In this document: piece after piece, positions 13,478-26,959 of the stretch | How positions within the stretch are numbered: position 1 is the stretch's first letter | Layout of the letters: each line of letters opens with the position of its first letter | From: Notospermus geniculatus | Taxonomy: Eukaryota; Nemertea; Pilidiophora; Heteronemertea; Lineidae | DNA: 64,000 nt | Direction: 5' to 3' | Assembly: GCA_002633025.1 (NCBI GenBank) | Contig: NMRB01000201.1 | Coordinates: forward strand, 115,725-179,724 | Position numbers and translations under genes: made by a program | The notes under the pieces: generated by a model | Databases searched by the model: none | Told to the model about the DNA's origin: nothing | The model's input: only the letters and a program-made list of their open reading frames with translations

Positions 13478-14692
13478 TCATGATAACTTCAGCCCTTTTC
13501 TTGCTAAATCAACTTTTGCCTCTTTTATATGCTGAAAAAGAATAAAAGAGGCTAAATGCACATGTGTAAGGAATTTCATGCCAAACAGCAGTCTTGAGAT
13601 GACCTCCTCATGCAGAGTTGAGACTACAATGATACATCTGCATGTTGACTCACCTGTTTCAATTCCTCAGCTGCCTCGTCACAATCATTGAATGTAGCCA
13701 CTCGATACCCCAGGACAGCTAATGTTATGCACTGAAAGAAAGAGACAAACTTTTGGAAATCAGCACAATGCTGTTTTGGCCTACAATTCATAGAGTTCAG
13801 TGCTTGTTTCTGAGGTTCACTGTTTGGTGAAAATGAAATACCGGTAACTTCGATTGTCCATAGAGGTCAGTCAGTAGCTGTTGCCAAGGTTGGCTGTTGG
13901 GGAAGAATCAGATAGGTGGTACTGCGGTGGACACCTAAACACTCAAATGTTATCAAAGTACCGGTAGTTCTTCATAAGCAGGATTGTGAGGTATTACATC
14001 TACTTACTGCAAATGTCATCAAGAAGTAGAAAGGGAACTGAAAAAACAATTTTTTTACTGCATGTATAAATTTACGACTTGTATTGATCAATGAACTTTC
14101 CACAAGTTTCTCAATCATGAAGGACAGTCCTGATGTGAACATGTCTCCTGACTATCACACGCTTCCAACATATACATGTACTGGTAGATCTTGCTCTGGT
14201 CTTGGAGAGAAAAATGTGCATTTCAACTATGAATTGATTTGTACTGCTTCAGTATACTAGAATCAGGTGCCACAGAAAAGCAGGTGCACAAACAATCATC
14301 AACTAGTCCATTGAATAACTTGATGCACCAATGGCTTTCTGAACAGCCAGTACTCTCCACAGGCAACCTGAATCAATAAACTTTGTGAGTCATTATAAAG
14401 GCTGATTTGGCTGTATCCCAGTAGGTCTGGCACATAGGTCAGTCACTAAGCTACAAAGCTGAAAGATCCCCCTCCCCTGGATAACTGGTTTAGGCAGGGT
14501 GAAAGGAAAAAGGATAAAAAGATATAGGCCTAGTCCCCACATACACTCAGGTTAAGTTTTAGCAACACTTACCAACCAAATAACATCCATATATGCCGAA
14601 GGTATTTCGACTGGAATTGATTCAGTCACCAAAGCACCCCAAACTAACAGGAACACAACTGCAAATAGCAGCCACTGCATTAACTTGGTCAT
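13478..14692 (-). CDS. DPM3: DPM3, dolichol-phosphate mannosyltransferase subunit 3, copy 1
   Basis: DPM3 is a small ER membrane protein that stabilises the catalytic subunit DPM1 in dolichyl-phosphate mannose synthase. It thereby supports N-glycosylation, GPI anchors and O-mannosylation. Four coding exons: 14573-14692, 14008-14037, 13654-13731 and 13478-13531. All are phase 0 and give 93 aa, against about 92 in human. The N-terminus is MTKLMQWLL. Two hydrophobic segments cover roughly residues 5-24 and 38-60. The family signature GYRVATFNDCDEAAEEL follows, ending in DLARKGLKLS before the stop. Too many short exons make it invisible as a single ORF. It is convergent with NCKIPSD, and a second allele lies at 24896-26168. 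Confidence 0.93.
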
Positions 14693-14913
14693 GATGAAAA
14701 TGTGTCTTTTAACTGCAAAACCTGTAAATAGAGAATGTGATCAAGATTAGACATCTTCAAAGATAATGTTGCTGCTGCTGTGGTGTTCAGCCTACGTCCC
14801 AATTCCAGTGGCACTGACAGTCACAGTTGCTGACACTTGAGCACAAAATCAGTCCGTCCGTCCGTGTCCATATGCGCAGTAGTGAGATGTCACATGATTT
14901 TGAGCTCTGTCCA

Positions 14914-15088
14914 GGGGCGGATCCACGATTTCGGAAAAGAGGGGGTGCACTGTGCTAGAAACATTGAAATCTGCAGTGAATTTCAATGATTTGCTCCAAA
15001 TTTCAAAATTTCACGGTCAATTTTACAGATTTGTTGGCCGAAATCGCCGAAAGGGGGAGGGGGCGCGCCCCCCGGATCTGCGCCTAAA
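14914..15088. repeat. Dispersed GGGGCGGATCC repeat
   Basis: A block starting GGGGCGGATCCACGATTTCG and ending in a GC-rich CCGGATCTGCGCCT. Related copies are at 26380-26540 (start truncated), 33278-33432 and, as a short start only, 57540-57580. Ends resemble each other in inverted orientation (GGGGCGGATC / GATCTGCGCC), suggesting a short DNA-transposon or SINE-like family. No coding. Confidence 0.6.
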
Positions 15089-16737
15089 TGGGGTAGCCTA
15101 GTTCGCCTAGCCTAGGCCTACCGGTAGTATTAAGTAAGTTACGGCCACATGACATGTCGTACATACTGAATGAATGCAGTCCATTGGATAGGTACCTGTA
15201 TGTGTAAGCCTACTCTACTCATGTACTGTGCTGTAGGCCTAAGCCTGAATGAATGAACTGCACACTGAATGTACATGTTGTGATGTACACGAATACATAT
15301 GCATGAATACGCGGTACAAAAATGCAGTGGTTTTCATGTTTTCTCAATGGTGTAAACCAATCAATACAACAGAAAATTAATCCCTCTACATTATTCAAAG
15401 CAATTCTTCAATCACCAAGCTTCGAGTACACAGAAAACAGTGTTTTTACATCAAAATTACACGTCGACTGCTTAACCCATGGGCGCTGCCATCTTGAATG
15501 ACGTATCACGAATAATAAGGGCAAATTGCAAGATGAAAAAAATAGTTCGCTAGATATTTGGGTTTTTGACAAATCATATACTGGATGATTTGTTAAATAT
15601 TCGGTAATATAAAACATTGTTATATTGACAAAATTTACAGGTGATAAGTTTTATAGATATGCTGCCAAGATTGTTATTTTCTAATTGATGTTACGCTAAA
15701 AAGTAGTTCGCATTCCATCCATCCTGGTCATTTTCCATCCTGGCATTTTGGAAGAAACCCGGACGAAAACTATCACAGGTGATTTAGAAACGTGCAGGGA
15801 CATCACGTCCGTGTTTCCTCCGATTTCAATCGTAACGAGGCGTCGTTTCCTTCGCTACAGCGGCAATGAAAATGGCTAATTTTATCAGAACTCCCGCTGA
15901 TATGACGAAGGTGTGACCTCAGTTCAGACATGATAGAAATTTGATGCAGAAGTTTGCTCTGTGCATGCGCCACTACAGTTTGCACTGTTGCATGCACTGC
16001 ACTGCACTGCAGTGCCAGTCATTTCACAGTCAGTGGTGTCATGCACGAAGAAGGCCTACAGATGTGCTGTTTTTCTGCGCAAAAGAAGGCTACAATCCAG
16101 TCAGTTGGCCTAGCTATTACATAACTCCCGTGCCGTGCCATCAGCCATACCGGTCGGTACATGTGTAGGCCTAGACCTAGCGTAGCAACAGCAGCAGCTG
16201 GCGCAACTTGTAACTAGGCGCCAGCGCAAGGCTAGACCGAAAACTCCAGTCTCCGAACATAACATCATAGTTATGATTCTACGACCGGATTCAACCTATA
16301 CAACTCCTATGGGGACTAGTNGGGGGGGGGGGGGATTTCAGAATACGGGGTAATCTCTTAATTCCACGAACAAGATGCCAACCATTACCTCCCCACCCGC
16401 CAAATAAAAACAAATCTCTCCTTTTTACCTCCACCAGTCAACAGCTCAGGAGGATCTCACTCAACACTGTGCTTTCTATTTCATGCTTTGCTGTACGGGT
16501 ATGTACATTTGCCTCAGAATCAGTGAATACTATCAACAGCATTTTGTTAATTAAAATGGGTGATGACAGTCAGACACACTGACACCTTGGGGTCTGGGCA
16601 ATATCAAACCAAGAAAGCCTTGTTAAAATTTAGGTGATTAATCAGCCAAATATAAACATGCATTAATAGTTAAAGCACCTATCAAAATCTAAGAAACTAA
16701 GACTTATAGTCAGTGAGACATGGTGTAATGATCTTAC

Positions 16738-17412
16738 CCTTAAACTGTCTATGTATCGTTTAGTATGAACTACCATCAGGTCACTCTGAGATGCTTCTAC
16801 TGGCTTCACAGTCGTGTGGTCAAACAACAGACCAGCCTCTGGAAAGAAACCACAGGAGAGAAGTTAGAAAACCCCTTTCTCTGTGTGCTCCCACATCCCA
16901 TTCCTTTCTGATTATAAAGTACTTGATGATCAGGAATGATATTCTTGATGTCTGATGTCCTTTAGTTTGCACTTGGAGGAATTAAACTCCAAGGTTTGCA
17001 TCTGTATCAAGACAGAGTTCATTACCTTTCAAGAACTCGTGCACTCGCCCCCATTTCCCAGCATCAAAGGGGTGAAGTTTCTCAAAGCCTAGGAAGCTAA
17101 TATTGTATTCATCTGTGTATATAATAGGCCACTGCCATGGTTCCACATTGACATAGAGTTGTGTCTCATGTGGCCTGAAGTGAACAAAAACGAATTTGGT
17201 AGTGTCAGACAGCTACAGTGACAAGTGATTAGATGAAAACACTATTGTCCACACATTACAGAATCACACTTGTCAACAATCTCATATTTCACAACAGATG
17301 AGTAAAGAATAAGGTGACTTTCAGAAAATTGGATAACATTAGAAGAATGTCAATGACAAACCTACCTCCTCCCCCCTGCATCAGCTGGAGTAGTAGTTGC
17401 AGCTCTGCTCAT
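16738..17412 (-). pseudogene. HDAC11: HDAC11 exons 1-3 only (second allele, truncated by assembly)
   Basis: Exons at 17366-17412, 17026-17174 and 16738-16838 correspond exactly to the first three coding exons of the gene at 185-6914. The rest would lie to the left but is cut off at the N at 16321. The fragment encodes the first 99 residues, including HPFDAGKWG. It is an assembly remnant and should not be counted as a second gene. Confidence 0.85.
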
Positions 17413-18352
17413 TGTCTTAAATGCTGGACAAAGCGATACAGCCAGTAGTCCGATCACACTTCGACTCAGTCGATGCAGTGTTGCCTTCAGCTTGACAGAT
17501 AGGGTCGACTGAGTTCAGCAAAAACTGAAAGTGAAAGAAGAAGAATGAAAGTGAAAGTAACAAACTTGAGTTTGACAAAATGACACAAAAAAAGCCTAGG
17601 TAGTGAGTCATGTCAACTCTCAGTTTGAATGAATATGTAATTACACCAAGCTATTCTGTTGTGTGTAAAATATGACTGGCTGACAGTCATGACATCATAG
17701 TGTTTTCATCATGCACACTGCAGTGGCTAGTGCATGCATCCCATGCATGCACTGCAGGCTGCAGACCAGACATCTAGGCCTAAACAAAACAGGGGAAAAA
17801 ATCATTATTACATGGATGGATTTCTAGACTCTTCGTGCTGCATTAGACCCTTGCTTTTCTAGGTTCATTTCAGTTGATCACTCCGTCACATTTTAGTCTC
17901 TCATCCTGAAAATTTCGGGAAATTCAAGAAATTATTTTTGTTGACAATCTACTGGCAAAATATGAATTCTTCGTCGTGTGCTTGCACGGCCAGGCTCGCG
18001 CATGCGTATTACTGGTGTTGGGCAGTTCCGCCGTGCTGACTGATGACGTCACCAAGAAAAGGGCGGAGGCGAATTTAATTTAAAAGTAATTAAATGAACA
18101 ATTGAAAACACTATACCCGGCAATTTTCAGGTCATTCATTGAAATAATTATCCTCAACATTAATTTTCCGTCTCAGTATTTTGGTCCACGCAAATTTTCT
18201 TTTTTTCTACCAATCATAATTAGGATTTTCTGCGCATTTACAACATGTCTGCGCCCATGGTCTAAGAAAGTTTTTCAGTTTTGCAAAAATTCCTCAAGAA
18301 ATACCTATTTTCGCCACAAACTGTGATGATTTGACACCGCAACAAAGACACA

Positions 18353-21300
18353 ATGTACAAAGCGAAGTTCGATTTTACATCTAAAGAGCCGAAAGCTTTG
18401 AGTTTTCGTGCTGGTGACCAGTTTACAGTGATGGAACTTATTGACAAGCACTGGTGCATGGCTCAAAATGGCTATGGACAAGTTGGCTATGTTCCAAACG
18501 ACTACATAGAGAAGGATGAGGTACTTTAGCATGTTTAAGGACCAATTAGCGCAGGATTGTTTGATCCCCACCAATTGCCTAGGCCTATCTATTCGTAGCA
18601 AGGGTATACCACATGATAGCCTAAAGTCTAAAGACCTAGCTGGCTGCTTCACATGGAGCTGGAGCCGAGTAGGCCTACGGTATGATATGACAATCACAAT
18701 GTATGAGCGAGACACGATACTTGACAGTGTCAGAGACTGAGTCATCGGTGGTAGGCCTATGCAGTGCAATTTCTTCTGCAGTAGCATGCAAGCAGACTAA
18801 CAACACACTTTGGGACTTGACCTTACATGCTGCAATTAAGAGAAAGTGAGTGTAGGCACAAGATAGTTTATTGCCTGCTTTGGCGGTTCATTCATCTCTT
18901 TATTATTCACTGAAAAGACTTCCTATGTCTTTGCAGGTTGCTGTGGCTGAGGTGGTGAAATCCATAGACAGAGCTATAGAGAATATACACCAAGCTGCTG
19001 TTGCCAATAACGGAAACTATTCTCATCAACTGCGGGAAAATTTGCAGTTAGTATCACCAGAAATGACTACACATCCATGCCCTTTGTTGAATATCTGGCT
19101 TTACTGTGATAAGTGCCTGCCTAGAACATGAAGTCAGTGTACCTACATGAATTAATTCTATATTAATTCTTGTTAAGAGTTGAGAAGTTTTAATTGGTTC
19201 TCTCTTGTACTTGCTCCAAATCACAGAGATTGATATCAATTACCTGTTACTCATTGATGATTCTTTGCTATAGGCATCACTAGTTGAATGCAAGATACAG
19301 AAAAGCACAAAATGGACACACAAAATGATAATAAGCAAGAAGTCAATCTCCAGGATACTAGTTGAATGCCAGGATTAATACTAATAGTCTGATTTTTCCA
19401 GGAAACTGACCCTTCATCGCAAAAATGTGGTAGAAGAACACCGGGCTGGGAGAAATTTCTTGCCTCAGCAGCCACGTCGTCAAGCTCCTCAACCACCACA
19501 GAGACAAGACAGTATACCTGCAAACCAAAAGCGAGCAGATTCAGAAAAACGGAGAAGTGCTCCCCCTCCGCCATCTAGTTTTGGTGGTGCAAGTTCACCT
19601 GTGCTACCTTCTTCTCCGAAAAAGGACCATGTGGAAAACAGACATTTACACCATCACCATTCAAAGAAAGAAAAAGCACCGATGCATCACTCTACTTCAA
19701 ATGCAAATGAATCACCAAAAGTCAGCATTGAAAACCAACATAAGGAGTCTTCACCGAAAGGGTCCCCTAAGAAATTACCCCTCTATAACCAAGAAGAATC
19801 TGGGAACAAACTGAGAGCAACATCCCCAATGAAAACACTCACTACTTCCCCAACTCGGACGATGTCTGCACTATTGGGTGCGTCATGTTGTAAACCACAG
19901 ATCCCCGAGAATATTGGAGTTGAGCTTGTTGAGATGGTCCGCAAGAATACAAATCTAAGTCATGACAAATGCCAGGCAACAGTGTACATGGTTTTGGCTC
20001 ACATCAAGCAGAATGTCCCTAGTGTTGAGTATGTGATGGATGAGATACTCAAGAAGACCACTGATAGCAAGGTAAGGCTCTGTAACACGAAGCTGTCATC
20101 ACTACATGCTGGCAATCTCCCAGGTGGGCCTATCATTTACCCATTTTGCAATAAATTTATTGTACCCTTTTCAGAAGCATTCAGATAACATCGAAGGTAG
20201 TCATGACGCCCAGCGGCTTGAAGTCATCCTGACGCAGATGGCTGATTGTAAAGACGACTCGCAGCAAAGGAGCTGGGCCCTGCATGAAGATGAGGCCATT
20301 ATCAAGGACTGTTTGGAAGAGTTGATCTCCATTTTGGTGAGTGCAATGAATGGTGAATAGACATAGTAAATTGTGGCGGCCCCATTTTAAGGTAAAGGCA
20401 GCTTCCCAGACTGTCAAAACATTGGGTTAATGGGTTTTCCAATTTTGATTCACCAAATATTGCACTCTGGTACCGTACAGCGTATACAGATTATAACACT
20501 TGGAACTATGCATTGCAGAATAATGCCAACCAGTCCATCTGCCGCTCTGTGATCAGCAGGGAGAATTATGAAGCATTGGACACATTGGTACTCTATTATC
20601 AGATGGTAAGTTTGTCAAGGAACCCACACACTTTGCCCTGTAATGAGTATTGGTTGGCATCTGACCTCCCATTCTACATGTACTTTCCTCCATGTTTTAT
20701 CACTTGACTAGAATCTTCGCATTAGGTATATGGGTGCCTTCTGGTGAAAACTTACCCGTACATTTTTACAGAATACCAGTTAGCATGGTCTATTCAGTAC
20801 TGGTATGTTAGCCACTGATCTACTTTGTGTTTGGCACTGACACCTTGTGGTCCTTGATGATACCATAAGATTGTGATTGGGGCATTCTTTTTAGGAAACT
20901 CGCTGCTCCATCCGGTTGCTGCTGTTGCAAAGTTTTGGTGCGTTGTGCAGTCTTGAGTCTCGCGTGATATCTGAGTTGCTGACATCAGTGTTGCCTTTGG
21001 AGCTTGCCAGAGATTTGCAAGCAGATTTGTCAAGTAAGTGACTGTTTTAATGGGAATGTCTGAACTCTGCACACATTGCTGGTTTATATCAAGAGTGTGT
21101 TGATCATAACAAGCTCGTAACATGTTCTTTGCAGTTCTTGATCCATTGTTTTTGTGATGAATGATGATCCTTCGTGATTCAGTGATTCATTTGCTTTTTC
21201 AGATACTCAAAAGTTCTGCTTTTCAAGCTTGGTGCTAACTATGATATTCTCGACAGGGGAACCAATCCCTGTCCATCATTATGGTGAGTACATTGGCAGT

Positions 21301-22494
21301 GTGATTTTCGATTTTTGTCATCATTGCTCGGTTCATTGATAGTGCATTGATGACGCATACATGTACTTGGATGAAATGTTTCGAACACATCTTGTGGTGC
21401 ACTTGCCTTGTGTGGATACAGTACATAGACTAATGAGTGCCGTAAACTTGGTCAACTTAACTTAACAAATGTAGTTTTTTTTCGCTTGCAGAACAGCTGA
21501 ATGCAACTTTCATTGAGTTTGTCCTTGACAAGATAGAGAATCCACACGACGTTGAAATGGAAGATGAAATTGCTGATACGTTGACTGCACTGATCATGTC
21601 TTTTAACTTGCACATCAAAGATTCAAGTGACAATGTTATACTGAAGGTCCTGGCTGAGAAAGGAACAGCTAAAGTGTTCACAGAGAAAGTTATGATGCTC
21701 ATGAATAGAGGAGGTAAGTTGTCCTAGCACAAAATAAACCCACAAGGAACTGAACCAACTCTGTATAGACACTGTACCTGAATGACCACAGTAGAACCTA
21801 TCTACTGCGGACATCCTTTGGATGCTGTTCTTTATTGAAAGGTGTCCAGATTACAGTGGTAAGGATGAAAACAAGAGCCCCAATCTAGGACTCAACATTG
21901 GTTCCATATTACGGAGCGAAGCATCTTTGTGGCAGGAGAAGAAGCCATTATTTGTTTTCTCGATGGTTTCAGATGACCCTGTCAGGATGTTCGAGCATGA
22001 ACCCCACCCAGATAACTCTGTCCTAAAGTTTCTGTGTGATCTCTACTCCCTTGAGTCGACTTCTGATCTCCTCTACACGAATGATGCAAAGGTGCTGATC
22101 GACGTTGTGATAAGATATCTATGTGATTTGAATCCAGGAAACAAGGTGTGTATTTGGTATCTTACAACTTTTGATTGTTGCTACCGTTCAGGTGTTGGTG
22201 AGCTGAGCAGACTCTGCGAAACTCAAGGCAGTGACAGCAATCAAGGAGCATGATTTTCATTGAGGTGTTCACCTCCCCGTTCTCTTATTTCAGACCCGCA
22301 CCCATATTCTGAACCTTATGCATTTGATCATGAAGAATTCTTCCTACTGCGAACACGAGCATCGGAAGACCGAGCTACAGAACTTGTTGAAGGACATCTC
22401 AAAAGAGGAAGACCCAGAATCGGAAAATGATCGTCGGCTGGTCCGTCTGATCTGGTTAGATTTGCCTCAGTATTTTGGTTTTCCCATGATGTAG
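18353..22494 (+). CDS. NCKIPSD: NCKIPSD/SPIN90, NCK-interacting SH3 protein (10 exons)
   Basis: SPIN90 binds NCK and N-WASP and regulates Arp2/3-driven actin assembly. Exons: 18353-18520, 18937-19046, 19402-20071, 20175-20336, 20519-20605, 20895-21033, 21203-21283, 21492-21713, 21973-22145 and 22294-22494. Phases join into a 670-aa frame, against about 722 in human. Residues 1-56 form an N-terminal SH3 domain, from MYKAKFDF to GYVPNDYI. Next is a helix resembling the human [10 protein letters not shown] region, then a basic, proline- and serine-rich linker with PPPP/PxxP motifs in exon 3. The conserved C-terminal armadillo-like domain follows, with [23 protein letters not shown] and [13 protein letters not shown], and the protein ends in FPMM. 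It is divergent from HDAC11 and convergent with DPM3. Confidence 0.95.
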
Positions 22495-24895
22495 CAACCT
22501 GTACTCATTGACGAGTGTGAGGGAAATGGTGAAGAATTAGAGGATTTTAAAGTTAAAGTTTACAGTTTTACCGTTATCAGAAGTCAAACTGAATTACACA
22601 ACTGTAATGCCGGTACTATGCATTCAGCCTCTGTTTTACCACTAAACTGTTATCATGGCCTAGTCAATGTCAGAAACCTCAGAGGCTTAATCGAAATTTC
22701 TTGCAAGATTTCGTGAATGTTAGTGGTGTTCTCAATTTAGAACAATAGCAAGATGAAAGATTGTCAAGTACCATATTTGCCTTTCCCAAGACCAGAAAAA
22801 GTTGTAAATAACTGCACCACATTCAGAATTAGTGCCATAAGTGTTCTGTGCTGAGCCTTCAAGAGCCACACTTGTACATTCAGATTCTGCGATAGAGATT
22901 AGCAGCCTTGCAGCTTTAGAATTTGGGCCTTATTCACAGGACTTTTGTATCCATAAACAGAGTTGCCGTTGGACTTACAGATGTGTAAGTCGACTGGTTC
23001 CCAATCGGTTTACTGCACTTGCCATATGGATGGAAGGCAAAACCACTCAACTTGTGATTCTATTAGTCTGAATTCGAAGACACAGCGAATGGCATCAGAA
23101 AGCAATAATGACTTGATGTTGTTGAATTAAACTTTTGTGAAATTGCTTCCGTTAAATTATTCCTAGAACCAGGGTATTGGAGACTGTCCGTTTTCTTGGA
23201 TAGATGTAAAATGCACAATGAAAACTTACGTATCCAAAATTCCAAAATTTTGAAGTCTACATGTACTTCTCTATGATTCCACATTAATTGCCATTTTGCA
23301 AATCTTCGGAGCATTCTATGTAAATGTTCATTTCTTTTTAGTACTTTGCCTTCAGTCTTGCCACCTCTCTGTGCTTAACTGCCAATTATTTCTGCATTAT
23401 AATATACATGTATGGTACTGGTGGTATGAGTTTCTCTCCTGAAGTGATAATAACCCTGTCCTGTGCCTTAAATTACCCCAGAAACCATATGTGATTCTTT
23501 TCTGCTCAGTTTCATTATTCATAGTGTATACGTGGTACATGTACCATTATTGGACAGTCTCACTTTCAAAGAAACATCTTCTTGTAACATTACTACATAA
23601 AATTGAGACAGTCTGAACCTCAGTCCCAGTATGGCTTGTGACTTTTGTGTATCGTAAAGACAGAATAACTGCTGCCTTGTGTCCCCAAATCCTCTTCAGA
23701 AGGAATAATATGCATGAATGTTGTTGCTCTGCATGGTGTTCTACTGTTGAAATTCCTAGATCGAAGTAATCATCAGTTAAAACGGAATGAAATGTTCATA
23801 GAGCATGAGAAGAATTCTGAATTTAGGTACCTCAAGTGTACAATACGAGGGGAAAGAGTACGGAATGAAATGTTCTTAGAGGAATAGAAGAATTCTGAAT
23901 TTAGGTACCTCAAGTGTACAATATGAGGGGAAAGAGTACGGAATGAAATGTTCTTAGAGCACTAGAAGAATTCTGAAGCCTTAGTACACTTTTCTCAGTG
24001 CTCTGTCAAATAATCTGTAGTGAGCTACTGCGTAGCAATGATTTTTACTGGTTCTCGCATGCAAAGAGCACTGATGATACCTCTTAATCAAAAGCTTCTA
24101 ATCAGAAATACATGTACGAGTATTTATGTTAATGAATGTCCTTGTATTGTCCAAGTTTAATGTATTGTTAATGTTTATTTATTTCTTAGTAATAAGAATT
24201 GCTCAAAGTAAACCAGACCTGAGTTTCATTTCTTGTTTAAGAAATCCTCAGTTTTATTCATTCCCGCATGATAAGGCCATACCGGTATATCTTCATAACT
24301 ATCTCACAGTTTATCCCACGCCAATAAAAAGCAAACATTTTCTGTATCTTTTAAAACTAGCTTTATTCTTTGATTTTAATAATGTCATAATGTACAATAC
24401 AGTAGAACCTCTTTATCAAGGAGTGACAGATGATGACTTAGAGGCGTCCTGGTGACGGAGGCCAAAATGAATAGGAAGACCAATTAGAGAAAGGGCTTCA
24501 ATGTCCAATAGTGAGAGGTGTCTGTCCACTCAGGGAGGTTCCACTGGACTTGCTACATAAAGATGTAGTCTTATATGTTGACACTGAGACAAGTGTTGTG
24601 AATGCGAGCCAAATGCTGTGCAACAGAAGAAGAGGATTTTCAACAATGAAGAAAAGATGGCACTATATTGTAAGACCACTGCTAAGTAGAAGCACACCAC
24701 ATGCATTGAATTACCGGTACTGGTGAAAGTGAATCTATGAACAGATTTCTTAAGTATTTCTGCAATACATTGAAGAAAAGATGGTGCTTTTGTGACAGTC
24801 ATCAACAAATGGAATCAGCTGTCTCAGACAGAATCTGTCATATCAGGCATCCTTCAGTAAACAGTACATCATTGTCATAAATGGTCATTCACTTG

Positions 24896-26168
24896 TCATG
24901 ATAACTTCAGCCCTTTTCTTGCTAAATCAACTTTTGCCTCTTTTATATGCTGAAAAAGAATAAAAGAGGCTAAATGCACATGTACAAGGAATTTCATGCC
25001 AAACAGCAGTCTTGAGAATGATGACCTCCTCATGCAGAGTTGAGACTACTGTCCTGTTGAAGTAGCTAGTGTGAAATATGTTACAATGATACATCTGCAT
25101 GTTGACTCACCTGTTTCAATTCCTCAGCTGCCTCGTCACAATCGTTGAATGTAGCCACTCGATACCCCAGGACAGCTAATGTTATGCACTGAAAGAAAGA
25201 GACAAACTTTTGGAAATCAGCACAATGCTGTTTTGGCCTACAATTCATTAATGAAGAAATCTGATTTGTTCATAGAGTTCAGTGCTTGTTTCTGAGGTTC
25301 ACTGTTTGGTGAAAATGAAGTAACTTCGATTGTCCATAGAGGTCAGTCAGTGGCTGTTGCCAAGGTAGGTTGTTGGGGAAGAATCAGATAGGTGGCACTG
25401 CGGTGGACACCTAAACACTCAAATGTTATCACAGTACCGGTAGTTGTTCATAAGCAGGATTGTGAGGTATTACAACTACTTACTGCAAATGTCATCAAGA
25501 AGTAGAAAGGGAACTGAAAAAACAATTTTTTTACTGCATGTATAAATTTACGACTTGTATTGATCAATGAACTTTCCACAAGTTTCTCAGTAATGAAGGA
25601 CAGTCCTGATGTGAACATGTCTCCTGACTATCACACTCTTCCAACATATACATGTACATGTACTGGTAGATCTTGCTCTGGTCTTGGAGAGAAAAATGTG
25701 CATTTCAACTAGGAATTGATTTGTACTGCTTCAGTATACTAGAATCAGGTGCCACAGAAAAGCAGGTGCACAAACAATCATCAACTAGTCCATTGAATAA
25801 CTTGATGCACCAATGGCTTTCTGAACAGGCAGTACTCTCCACAGGCAACCTGAATCAATAAACTTTGTGAGTCATTATAAAGGCAGATTTGGCTGTATCC
25901 CAGTAGGTCTGGCGCATAGGTCAGTCACTAAGCTACAAAGCTGAAAGATCCCCCTCCCCTGGATAACTGGTTTAGGCAGGGTGAAAGGAAAAAGGATAAA
26001 AGGATATAGTCCCCACATACAGTCAGGTTAAGTTATAGCAACACTTACCAACCAAATAACATCCATATATGCCGAAGGTATTTCGACTGGAATTGATTCA
26101 GTCACCAGAGCACCCCAAACTAACAGGAACACAACTGCAAATAGCAGCCACTGCATTAACTTGGTCAT
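24896..26168 (-). CDS. DPM3: DPM3, copy 2 (second allele)
   Basis: This allele has the same four phase-0 exons as copy 1: 26049-26168, 25484-25513, 25111-25188 and 24896-24949. The encoded 93-aa protein is the same as far as I read it; differences lie mainly in introns and flanks. This copy is contiguous with complete NCKIPSD on its left and DMTF1 on its right, giving the order NCKIPSD - DPM3 - DMTF1. Confidence 0.92.
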
Positions 26169-26959
26169 GATGAAAATGACTGTGTCTTTTAACTGCAAAA
26201 CCTGTAAATAGAGAATGTGATCAAGATTAGACCTCTTCAAAGACAATGTTGATGCTGCTGTGCTGTTCGGCCTAGGTCTCAATTCCAGTGGCACTGACAG
26301 TCACAGTTGCTGACACTTGAGCACAAAATCAGTCCGGTCTGTCCGTGTCCATATGCGCGGGAGTGAGATGTCACACGATTTTGGAAAAGAGGGGGTGCAC
26401 TGTGGTAGAAACATTGAAATCTGCAGTGAATTTCAATGATTTGCTCCAAATTTCAGAATTTCACGGTCAATTTTACAGATTTGTTGGCCGAAATCGCCGA
26501 ACCGGGGTGGGGAGGGGGCGCACCCCGGCCGGATCTGCGCTGCACCTGTAGTGTAAATGGGGTAGTAAGTTACGGCCACATGATAAGTCGTACATACTGA
26601 ATGAATGCAGTCCATTGGATAGGTACATGTATGTGATTGTGTAGGCCTACTCTACTGTGCTGTAGGCCTAAGCCTGAATGAATAAGTGCACACTGAATGT
26701 ACATGTTGTGATGTACATGAATACATATGCATGAATGAATACGCGGTACAAAAATGCAGTGGTTTTCATGATTTCTCAATGGTGTAAACCAATCAATACA
26801 ACAGAAAATGAATCCCTCGACATTATTCAAAACAATTCTTCAGCAATCTTCAATCACCAAGCTTCGAGTACACAGAAAACGGTGTTTTTACATCAAAATT
26901 ACACGTCGACTGCTTAACCCATGGGCGCTGCCATCTTGAATGACGTATCACGAATAATA

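Larger units (their letters stand above)
5331..16225. repeat. Haplotypic duplication, copy 1
   Basis: This stretch matches 16322-29320 almost base for base, including introns and intergenic DNA, apart from discrete insertions and gaps. It holds HDAC11 exons 1-3, the shared promoter, NCKIPSD (with exon 2 and most of exon 3 missing at the N at 8482), DPM3 and the upstream region of DMTF1. High identity in non-coding sequence, together with an N exactly at the start of the second copy, points to unmerged haplotypes rather than an old gene duplication. Confidence 0.85.
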